Shown: positions 27,601 through 39,600 of the stretch, piece after piece
Layout of the letters: every line of letters begins with the position of its first letter
How positions within the stretch are numbered: the stretch's first letter is position 1
Origin: Symsagittifera roscoffensis
Taxonomy: Eukaryota; Xenacoelomorpha; Acoela; Convolutidae
DNA length: 64,000 nucleotides
Assembly: GCF_963678635.1 (NCBI RefSeq)
Contig: NC_087067.1
Location: 1,860,001 to 1,924,000 of the forward strand
Direction: 5' to 3'
Position numbers and translations under genes: made by a program
Notes under the pieces: generated by a model
The model's database searches: none
What the model was told of the DNA's origin: nothing
Seen by the model: only the letters and a program-made list of their open reading frames with translations

Positions 27601-30600
27601 TTATTGTGAAGATTATAAGTTTAAGCTAACAAATAGTGCAATCTCGGGAAGCTTCTGTAAGATTTCACTTGGTTTTTCGAATATACTGAGTTTTTCGTTT
27701 GTCTTTTATCACGTGTAACTTATCAGCCAGGTTAAATTTTCGAAAAAATTTTTTTTTAGAGCAATAGGTAATTGTTATATCAATTGTTGCTTTATACGAA
27801 ATATATGTTTTTAAAAATTAACTTGGTTGATAGAGAACAGCGAGAAAATTTTAACTTCAGAAAACTTTTGTTTGCCGTCAAAAAATTTAAATTGCCAGTC
27901 CCAAAATAGTTTAAATTGGTGTGAAAAATAATTATTTTGAACAACTTCATTTTAGTTTTAAGTTTTAATGGGCATCACTGAGACAGGTGAAATGTTTTCC
28001 AGATATGTGGAAGAATGCGGCAAGGTCTGGGACAGCCTAGAGCAGAAAGAACAATCGATTCAGAGTTTGATCTCTTGTCTTAAAGCGAAGAAGACGAACA
28101 ATCTAGACACGCTTCCAAACATGGAACAGGTTCTAGAGCTGTCAAGCTTGTTGCAGGTACCATATTTTAATTGGTTTTTGTTGCGACCACTTCCGAAAAT
28201 TACAATTCACTAATTCAGCTTATTCACTAATTGGAACTTAAAATAAAAAAGAGCAAAAAAAATTTGAGAAAATCACAATAATTAAGAAAATTTCGATTTC
28301 GAAAGTTTCGTACAAAATTATGCATGTCGGAACATTCTATCTGTGCTAATTTCACAGCTACGGGCTATCCTTGTTTATTTGACTAAAGTGCTATTCATGG
28401 CAATGAAAAACAAATATGTTAGTTTCCAATATAGTTCGTTCGTAAAGTAAATCGAATAATAAACTCTTCGGTATGTCGAAATGGAATTCCGACAAGGAAA
28501 AATTGTTTTGATCATAAGTTTTCTATCATAAGTTACTTAAAAATTTTTCTTCATGAAAATTGATGCTAAAATTTTACCCATTTTTTGAGTCTGTCAGTCA
28601 GCGACCACAAAAAAATAGACGTCTAAAGAATTCACTTTAGGCTGACGCTAAGAACCTCAGGAACGCCAAAATAGAGGAGTCCGCTTTGACTGCACTCGCA
28701 AGCCAGTTGTTCGACTCCTTCGAGGTTCTCAGTCCCCGATTGGACAAGAAACTGAGCGGAATCAGCCAGTCTGTGAAGGAACTGCAGACAAATAACGCCA
28801 ACTACCTCGCAACTTGTCAGGTAGGAGAAAGCTGTTGCTAATATTGTAATTAATCTGTGTTCGCAGAAAAAATGATGAATTGGGTTCTAGAACTACAGGT
28901 CGCGAGGAGTTGCAGCCTAAAAATTAATGTTAAATATTTTTTCTGCAAAACTGATGTCAAAACTATTGGGGCATAAAGTTTGGACCTGCAAATGCGATTA
29001 AAAAAATCATATTTTCTCGTCTAAAATGGAAAACGCTTTCTCGATGATAATCGTGGTGGGCCTCGAACCGCCAACCTCTTGATTGACTGACTTGATATTG
29101 TTCCAGAAAGAGATTGAGAATCGGTCGAGGATGAAGAAGGGTCTTGATAAGCTTACGAGTGGGGTGGCGGAGTTGAACTCCAAACTAGATGACTTCGAAG
29201 AGTGGGATCTGCAGGTCTGGGACGAAGAGCAGCTGAGCAAGGCCATTCAGCAACTGAAGGTATCAATTAAAAACCTAATTGCTTAGTAAAATGCTGAATT
29301 TAGATTATTTATGTTATGAACAGCATGTTATTAACGGAAGTTTATAGCATTTGAACTGCCTTTTTATTTGATTTAGAAGATCCGCAGACTAGATCCGCTA
29401 TTTTAATTTTTGTTCTGACTTTTTTAGTGTTTAACCTTCTTGTCTTTTGGACCATTTACATCTATTTTCTTTTTTTTCTGTTGTCTATTTTGTTTCACTG
29501 TTTTTGTTACTCAGAAAAAGACTTACTAGCAAAAAAAAATATTTTTCTAATTTCTTTGCAGATTTTTTTTGGAATTTTTATTAGTTTTTTTGCCAAGGAA
29601 GCGCCGCAAATTAAAGTTTCGAAAACTAACTTTCTTGAAGTAAACTTTTCAGAGGTCGGAACAATTAATTACCTGTGTTCCAGGAGGACAACGAGCAATT
29701 GGAAGAACTAAGTGCCTCCAAGCTCAGACTCATTTCACAGCAGCACAGTTGGTACAAGAAAGAGTCCATGCCTGAAGAGAGTGAACAGAACTGTGCTCAC
29801 TTAGCCGACCAGATCAAAGTAGCGAAAGAGAGAGTGAACAAGAAGCTGCAAGAGCTGAACGGATTGCAGGATGAATCGAAAAAGTGTGACTCACTCATGA
29901 GAGAGTTGAATGCAGTCTTGGAGAAGGGACTGAAATCGGCTGAAAAGATAACTGAATCTAAGAAAAATCTGAAATCGAGCAAAGAATCGGACACACTTAT
30001 TGAGAATTTGAATGTAGGTTAATAATAACCCTTTCGATAAGGATATCGCAATCGGGTACTAGACTTTTTTCCCATATTTATGTTGGTTGCAATTTTACCA
30101 ACTTGGTTTGTTAAAATTTCATTGTTTATTTGTTTTTTTTCTTTTCCTTTTTTTCGGCTTGATAGCTTTCGGCCTATACTATATCGGCTTAGTGGCCTCA
30201 TATTGCGTCGCTCAATATCTGTGCAAAACCGAACCGACCAATAGCTTCAATAGAATGATTTTTTACATCAATTTTTAAAAACAATTTATAAATGAAATTT
30301 TGCTTATGTAAATAAATTAACAGTTTTATTTGGGTCAATGCTAAAAAACAAAGAAAAAAACTGTTTTTTTTACAAAGTTTTTGGAATCAAAGTTTTTTTT
30401 AACCATAAGTTCTTTGACCTTAGGAGCTCAAAAATCAACTGGAATGCAACGCACTCAGCGTAATTCGAGACCTGAACAATCTCGTACCCAAAAACGGACC
30501 AAACCTGAAGCTACAGACGAAATGCAGTGAGAAACAAGCTGTTTTAAACCAACTCGTGAGTCAAATTGAGCGTGAGTCATCTGAAATACGAGAGGAGTCG

Positions 30601-33600
30601 GATTTATGGATGCGATACGAGGAGAGTCGGGAAGAGTTGGAGTCAATGGCTAATATGAGTGATGGTGTTGAGAAGTTGTCTAGAAAGGATGTTTCTACGG
30701 AGAAAGGGCTGGAAGGAACTATTGAAGAGTGCCAGGTATTTTTGCTTTCTGTTTTTAAGAGCTATGAGCGTAGTGAAGACTTTTTTCTCTATTTTTTTTC
30801 AAGAAAAAGTCCTAATATTTTTTGATCAACTATATGTTCAAGCGCATGTTTTGCTGCCTTATATCTAAAAAAAGGTTTGGTGTTTTAATGTTGAAGTTTA
30901 TTAAGTGTAAAGGGACGAATTTGTTAAGAGTCATAAACGTAGTGAATACTTTTATGTAGTTCTTCGTGCTTTTTTGTTTTTTTTTTCTGGAAAAAGTCTA
31001 AAATTAGTGCATTCAGGCTCAAATTGATATTTTGCGGATTGACTTTTGATTTTTTTTTCAAGTGCAGTTCGTTTCCTTTGTTCAAGGGAAGGCAAACTCC
31101 ACTATCGAACAAAAAATGTAAAGGCGACGAATGACGTTGTCGACTTTTGATTTCGAAAGTGGTTTTTAATTTGCAGAGTAAAAAATTTAAGTTAATTTTA
31201 TCAAAAAAGTGTCACTCAGAAGTTTTTCTTGAATCTCAAAGAGCCTCAAGGCCATATATTTTTTTCTCAAAATGCAAAAATTGACGTTTTTTTTTAAAAA
31301 ACAGTCAGTTTTTTTTTGTTTCCTTGCGTTCATGACTCTTTCCAAACTGACTGTTGGCTTTGATTTAAGTGCCAATTAAGAAGAAGAAGAAGAATTTATT
31401 TCTCCAAATAGTTGATAATACAAGCATCAATTTATTTAAATTATTAAGTCAAAAAAATGGAGGGGATAGACAAAAGGCGCAGTATGTGCCTACTTGACGT
31501 CTACCCGTTGAACAAATTATGATTGCAACTAAGTAATAAAGATAAATTTACATTCGAATAAATATAAGATTGTGGGGAAAAATTTATTTTTCCCCTAAAA
31601 TTAAGCCCTCATTAAGGAATAATTAAATTTGGGAAGACACTTATACAGGTCGTGGTGATGATTTTTTTTATTATTAATACAGGAAAAAATTTCAAAAAAG
31701 GCTTACGCCAAATTTGAACCTTTGCGTTTTGCTTTTTGATTTCTTTTTAAGTTCAATTCAATATCTATTCCTAAAAAAAGCAATCTACACTGTCCAATCA
31801 CAAAAGCGGAAACGACGCGAAAAAATGTGTACGATTTCCAGTTTCGAACTTGGATTTTCTTTCTTATATTTTCCAGCGGGAAAAATTTTACCTATTCATC
31901 CAGTTTTTTCAAATTGGGTGATCATCCAGTTTTTTCAAATTGGGTGAATTTTGTCCAAAAATTCATTCAAAGAGCTTATAGGGCATCAATTTTTTCTTCG
32001 AAAGTTCGAAGTTCAGTATTTTTCTGTTTCCTTGCGTTCATTGCTCTTTTCCAACTGTCTGTTGGCTGTTTTAATTAGTCAACTTGATGTTTTTTCTTTT
32101 CACTTGAGGTTCAATTATTTTGAGTAGTCAAAAGCTAAATTAAAGAGAAGTGACAAAAAACTTGAGTAATATTAGTAACAAGATAAAATCTCGAAATTCT
32201 CAACACGTTAATTTTTTTCAGAGCCTGCTTATTAAATTGGGTGGATTGGACAATGTTGTTGCCGCAGTGAACGACAAGTTTAGCCAAGTTGAGTCTAAAC
32301 TGAAAGGCTCCAATGGAGTTGCAGAGGAGAAACTACACAAAGACGGATTAGTTGATTCTGCCAAAAGGTGTGTACCAAATTTGAGCCGTTTCACTATACC
32401 AGTCCATGATCAAGTTTAGAAAATAAATAATGAGTAAATTCAGTTATATATAAAAAAGACAGTAGTCACCAATAGTCTGTTTGCCGAAGCGAGCTTGCAA
32501 GCAAGCACGTGCCTTCTAGCGCATTGAGTGTTTGTGTAATAATACATTATGAAATGAATAGCAAATAATTTAGAAAGCAAGGGGGCTTTGAGTGTGTTTA
32601 GTTGATTAATTAGGAGTTATTTTTGTTGTCGCTGAAGTATTTTTTGTCATATCTGAGATTTTGGGTTCAATTCAGAGAACGGGTTATAAGAAGCTCATTT
32701 TTATGCGACTACGCTCAAATTTTTTGACACCCAAAGTTATGGCCGTCGGAAAAGTCCAAGTTTTGATTTTTTACCGTTTATTTTGAAAGTTTTTGATTTT
32801 CCTCGAGAACTACCTTCCCAAAGCTGAAATTTTGGGTTCAATCGAATTTAAAAGTTGCATGAAACCCTTCTGCATAAGCGGGGACGCCCTATTTTTTAAC
32901 ACAAAAAGCTATGATTCGCGGAAAAGTCAAATTTTTGATTTGTTTGCCGTTTTTTTGGACTTTTCTTGCTAAGTATCCTGCTAGATCTAATATCATAGGT
33001 TTAATCGAAACAATAAATTATTGAAAGCCTATTTTTATAATTGGGTCTGCTCAGTTTTTTTTTCAGTTATGGCCTTCAAGCAAGTCGTCTTTTTGAAACT
33101 TTGACAGTTTTTTGGATTTTTTTTCTACTTCACTCTAAAACTAACGTGCCAATTTTCAAGTTGAGTGTTTAATCGAGAAACCCGATTCTGAGAATCTTTT
33201 ATACTTTAGCGGTCACGACGTGTTTTTTGCAGAAAAACGTTATCGATTTCGGAAAGTCAAGTTTTTGAACTTTTGACCGTTTCTTAGAAACGTTTTGAAT
33301 TTTCTTCAAAACTACCGTATCAAATCTGAGATGAAAACTTTTTTTTAGGCCGACCAAAATGATTTTCCGAGTTCTCCCAAAGCACTAAAAAGGTTGAACA
33401 TAAAGACCAAATATGTTTTTATCATGGCCTAACCAGTTCGCATGCCAATTTTCGTAACTTTCGGATGATGTGAACAAAATTTCACTTGTAAAGTTTTGCA
33501 GTGGGGGGAAGGAAAATGAGCGTATTTTGGCGCCAAAGGCGCCTTTAGAAAAATTTTAGGGTCCGTCAACCAAAAATGTATATCTCAAAATAGTCAAAGG

Positions 33601-36600
33601 GGGACCATTTGAGTCGGCAGGGGGTCGAATTCTTGAGACGGGGGGGAGAGCCCCCCCCCCCGCCAAATACGCCTCTGCACATAAGTAAGGCAGTAATTTT
33701 GCAAAACAATCTGACTGTACGTCTTACTACTCGGTACTCGTTTTCTAAACTACACCTGCTTAAATTGCAAACGACTCCCAGGGGAGGTGACAAAGACTGG
33801 GGAGAGAAGCAAATGTACATACGTACACCTGTGCATAAATATATACCTTCATACAGGGGCGGATGGTCCCCCCATTGGTACTTTTTACGAAATCCATTTT
33901 TGGTCGACCGACCCTAAAATTTTTCTAAAGGCGCCTTGGGCGCCTATATATAGTAACTTTGAGGGGGAGCGCGCGCCAAAAAAAACGCAATTTTTTTTTG
34001 TCAAAATTTTCCAAAAACGGTTTTTGACCTGTTTTTTTTCAAAAATTTGCCTGCGACGCAGAAAATTTGGCAAAAACAGCGTCTTTTTAGTTTTTAGTGG
34101 TTTAGGAGAGCTCGAAAAATCATCATAATTAATTCACAATGGATTATATTCTTTATTAAATAATAGCCTTATTAAAGTTTTAAATTGATTACGAACCATT
34201 GTCTTTTTTTGTTTAATCATTTTTTATCCATGGAACTCCAGTGCGTGTAATATATCCAACGGTATTCGTTTTTGTTTGATTGTATTCAATAGCTGTTCTA
34301 GAAGTCTCTTAGATCCTTTTTTTTCTGATATTCATATTTGTTAGGAGTGAAATGACTCATGTATTTTCAACAAATTACAAGATAAAGAATTAGTTAATTG
34401 ATGAATCATTTCCTAAAGCAATTCAAGCGAAAAAGTTCGTTTTTTGACAAGAAAAAAATTTGTTCTCAAGGTCATCTGTCAGGGAGTCGTATTTCAGTGA
34501 AGAAAATTTCCCTGATTATACCCACCTTTGAGTTACATTTATTTTGGCTGAAGAGTTGATTGGGAGGTATTGCCATAAATTATAATATCATATTGAATGA
34601 TATATTGGCGAATGAACTTCAGGGGGAAACTTGAAAATCCGGTGCCTCAATTTCCTGAAAATCCTTAAAGCTCGAAATCTTGCAAAAGATAATGTAAAGC
34701 TCATGATTAGACCTAGTTTTTATTCTTAAGCTCTAAAACATTTTGTGGTCCAATACTCTAAGTACTAAAGCTGTTATCATCATCCAATATGAAACAAAAA
34801 TCACGAATTTTAAAAATCTGAAGGGGATGAAAAATGACTTCCCAAAGTATCTGTAAGCATTATTTTGAATTAAGGGACACTTCGGAAAATTGTTTTATCA
34901 GTTAATTTGTTGACGATAATTGTAATGAGAGATTGGCGGGCAAAATTTTGGATGATTTACTTATAGCGCGTATGCCACTGCTGCTAAACTGGTTAACAAA
35001 CTGGCAGAAGAAAAACAGCGGAGATCAAAGTTTATTGAGTGTGCAGACAGAATTTTGTCGTTCATGGCCGAAATTCCTCGGGAATCGACAGATGTTTCGT
35101 CATGGAATGAAGAGAAAGCTAAGCTTCAGGTAACGGTTTTATTCCTTCATATTTGTTGGGATCTCAATTTTTGTTTTAATTCTCAAAGTTGCAACTGGGC
35201 TGCAAGCTCTTATTTTGTTAGTTTTTGATTTCAGAAATTTCAAAATATTTGTACAACTGACTAAAATTGGAAAGGTAACTTCTGTCTTGATTTAGGAAAC
35301 CAACGGGCGTTTCCAGAAATGCATTCAAGAGTTCCAAACGTCCAAAACCGACATGATATCGAAGACCAAAGACACTAACATGCCACTACCGACTCAGGTC
35401 TCCAGTAAAATGACCGATGTCGAAGCCAAAATTCCATATGCACAAAAGGACATGACATCTCTTATGGACCACTGTGCGTCCATGATGAGGGTGGAGCATG
35501 GTCTGATTGAAGAGAATATCGTTCAGTGCTCTGATTGGCTGAAAATTGCAGAGGAGATAGTGGAAAAAGCTGCAGAGCGAGAGAAAGCGGTTTGTTGATT
35601 TAGTCTGTAGAAGTTAAATATTGTTGTTGTTACCATTGCGATAAGCAGGGGTGTTGCAACTTGGTACTACACTTTTTCCGGTAAATAACTTCGCGCACAG
35701 AATAGCCACAATAAGAAATTGTAAGTTTACTTATGCACCACCTATAGAGTTTGTGCGTGATTGATATTTACTTGGTATTTTGCCTACTTACTAAATAGGT
35801 TGTTTATGCAACATCTTGCCACTTGATTTTTTGGGGCTGCCGAAAAATTTTGGTCAAATTTAAGCTTATTGAGTGTCGGCTTTAGTTCTGTCGGCTTCAT
35901 TATCTAATATTTGTTCTTATTCTTTCTGGCCAAATGGGATGATATTGATTAAACACTGGCAAACTATTTTGAAAGTTTCAAATTAAAATCTTCGACCTCA
36001 ATTGAACAAAACTGGAAGAAAAATGTTTTTTTTTTTTGAAATTTTAATCGAAGTTTTCGAGTAGTTTGGAGTCCCTTCCACAGTGTTAATTTTTCTCCAT
36101 TGTTTTTTGAGTGGCTTGCTATATTTATCAAATCAAATTTGTTTAAGGTAATTGAAATATTGAGCTTATAGACATTTTTCTTCTTACCCTTCTGCAACAA
36201 CATAACTTTTCGATCAATTTTTTCGTTAACAACTTTTTTTTGGTTTTAGTCCTTTCTAGCCTAGTTTTATATCAATGCGATGGAATGCGAGGCAAGTGAT
36301 GGGATTTCGGAAGCCTTAAGTATTACTTCTTTCATAATTTGGTCAAAGTTTTGAGAATTTATCATTTTGAAAAGCCAAATTTAGTTTTTTAAAACGTTTA
36401 TCCTATAAACTGATTTTAGTATTTCGTCCTGTAGTTTTTTGTACTTTTTCAGTTCACTTTTAAATGGCGTAATTAATTTTTTTTTTTAATTTTATACGCC
36501 ACGATTTTCTGTATGAAGAAAAAAGATTGAAATAGGTGTCCGTTTTTTCATCTGCATGGCCTCTAATTGATTTATCTTCGTCTTTTGTTGCTTGGACTTA

Positions 36601-39600
36601 CTTTCTAGCAATTCAGCGTCATTGTTCTGGTTAAATTGAAATATATACTATTTCGATTCAAATAAATGGCACGTTGCATTTTGCTTAATATCCCTTTTTT
36701 CAATCAAAAAGTTTTTAGAGCAGATTTTTTTCATTTTTGAAATGTCATTTTCTGTCTTTGGTCGAGTTGAATTTTTGTGAAATGCGGGAAATTCAAAAAG
36801 TTTTTATGAAGCTTAATAAAAAAAACTGGCTATTTTTTCATGGCTTAACGGGCGTCTACTCAAATTTCGTCTGCGGTTTTACTGTCCGGTTAGTTTTGTC
36901 TCAATGCTGTTTAAAACTCGCCAACATGATTTTTCCGACAGATTTTATAAATCTTCGCCTCTGTGTAAATGATCGAACAAAACACTATTCATTTAAAGCA
37001 TAAACTTTTTGGTTAATCTTTTTTGGTTTTCATGTTTAGAACAAAATGTTGAAGGTTATGGCATGTTAATGTTCGGAATACTGAAAGTGGAGAGGAACTT
37101 CGTATTCGGGTGTATTTTAGTTGTTTTTGTTTTTCTCATAAAATCAGATACCACTAAAACTTATTGGAAGGAGTCGACTGATATAGCATATTAAAGCTCT
37201 TTCAGTCGTGATTTGAACGAAATTTATAAAATTCCAAAAACTTTCCATAGTGTCGAGAAAACCCGTTTTGAATGTTTCGATTTTTCGTTTAATCCCAGCA
37301 AATAAAGTGACCGAACAGGCTTATAGATTTAAACTAACTATTATTTAGTTTTACTTCAGTGAATTTAGTTACTAATAATTTTTCGGCGCCTTCTTTATTA
37401 TAAAAGTCTGAGAACGAATCAAAAAAATTCTGCAAAAAAAAACAGTGTTAGAGAATTTATATTTTTGTATGTTAAAAACTGTTGTCAAATGTCTCTACTT
37501 TTTAACTATCGAATTTTTAGGTTTTCTTTTAGGTTCTTTCATCACACTTTAATAAAAGACTACGCAATTTGAAAAAAGACACATCAACAGGCTATCTTTG
37601 TGTTCACGTTTTATATTTCGAAGTCAACGTCGGCATTAGAATAAAAAATAAACATCGCAATGACATGTCTTTGATTACACAAGCAAAGCTTGTGTTATAG
37701 TTTGAACTCTTTTTTAAACCTAAGTCGCAAATATTGTTGCGACGCAAATATTGTTGCGACAAAATGTGTTCATTTTGAAAGTGTTCATTTTGATCAATAA
37801 CCAGCTATTAAGTACAGCCAATGCTAAGGATATAAACACAGACTATTATATTACAAATAGCACTTTAGCTTCAAGGTATCATGGATCTTTAGCGCAGAGG
37901 TAGGGAAGGTGTCCGCAACAAAATAAGAGGGTTCTAACCTGGGCATGGTCGGAGGTTTTCAATGAAATTTTTCGTATACTAGCTAAAATGCGTCTTCTCT
38001 ATAAGTTGAGGCATGTTAGTTTCTTTTTTTTTTGAAATTGACTGGTACTGCTAATGCGTCATAACTGGCTTGCGTCACTTTAGAAAAAAAAACTTTAGCG
38101 TTCGTTACTTCAGAAATTTTGTAGACTCAAAGTTTTACTCATTCATTTTTCCCAGTAGCATTATCGGTCATGTTTTTGCTTGTGATGCGAAGTGCAACTT
38201 CGCCTCTGGGTCATTAACAATCTTCAACTTACTAGACTTGTATAGAACTCAAATATAGTCCTCCGCTCTTTGATAAAATCAGGCTTGAGATAATGTAAAT
38301 TTAATCCGCTTGCTCTAAACTTTGTTTTTTTAACCAGAGCATATGTGTGAAATAATTTGCTTTAACCAGGGCCTTTTACAAAAGTTTTGAGGCTTTTTTG
38401 GTGTTTTTTTTAGTTCTAACTCATAATAGCTTTCGAGTCGTTGGGTATCAGGTTTTTTTAAAATTTTTCTTGCGCTGATCTTATTTTGCATTGTGCCAGC
38501 TAAAGTATGTTAGATTCATTGAAATACTTTGTGGGGTTATCTGGCTTGTTTTTGCAGCATTTTTCCAATTCAATTGTATTGTTCAACACTTATTTCAACG
38601 GTGAATGTATTTCAATCTCTCTTATAGCAATCCTGTGTTTCAGTCGCTCGAAGAAAGTGTCGAGAAAGAGAAGAGTCGCATAGCAAGTATGAAGTTCTCC
38701 CTGCGTGCGCTCTCAGACGGGGGAACCAGCTCAAATGTGATTGGTCAATTATCGGAATCGATTGACCAATTAGAAGCGAGGTTGAAAGGAGTTGAAGAAA
38801 AGTGTAGAGAGTCATTGAGGAAGCTTGGTGAGATAATTAGCACTCAACCAGATGTGAAATAATCGATTTCATTCTTTTTTGTGAATCCTGATTGTTGAGT
38901 TGCTTTTGATTTTGTGTACTTGATTTTGAGTTTTATTTGGTATCAAATTTTTAGCAGTTGGTGTTATAGGTGAACACATCTTCATCAAAGCGTTCATTTT
39001 CATCCGCTCATGTTAGCAGCACTTCATTTTGCAAACAATGTTGCGAGATCGCTCCTCCTCCGCCCTCCTCTGAGTCCCTTGCCAATCATCATTCTCTTTC
39101 CTTCTAAATCTTGTCCATTGAGCTAAAAAGAACTCGAACCACTTGTCATTAGAACTTGAACTACCATATACATGTAATTTTAAAGTGGTCTTTTTAATTT
39201 TCGTTTAGACACAACTGGTCGACTTCAAAGTGAGTTCGAGGAACTGAACCAGAGCATTGTACAATGGGTGGAGATCGGCGAAAGTATGATGGCCAATTCT
39301 GGTGGCAACAAGGCCACCGGATATGATGAGCTCTCCTCCTTTCTCAAAAATGTCAGGGTGAGTCATGATAATGATATTTCCCACCACAGCCTCCTGCTAA
39401 AACGGAAAAGAGTCGATGTTTGTGCAATAATGATATTTGTGCAATAGTGTAATGATGAAGACGTGAGGGTTTGCGAACTTTTCCGTTTTATTTTCATTTT
39501 CTTTGCCTTTGTTATTGACATGCAATTTTGGAAATTGGATCAAATAAACAACCCCCCTAAATAGACTACAAATAAACAACCCCCCTAAATAGACTAAGTG

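Noticed and set aside
32655-33330. CRISPR-like array
   Set aside because: Units are contiguous, about 167 bp, diverged and without spacers, in a eukaryotic intron.
33609-33917. 102-codon plus-strand ORF with poly-Pro
   Set aside because: Lies across two MITE-like repeats and a homopolymer run; no splice context.
34933-35133. 66-codon plus-strand ORF
   Set aside because: It overlaps exon 30 in the wrong frame. The frame after acceptor ...tatag at 34966 fits both neighbouring exons and reads as helical protein.
38828-38862. Stop codon after exon 32 as the true gene end
   Set aside because: Phase-1 donor gtgaga fits exon 33 exactly and the spectrin-like rod continues for five more rod exons and into exon 38.
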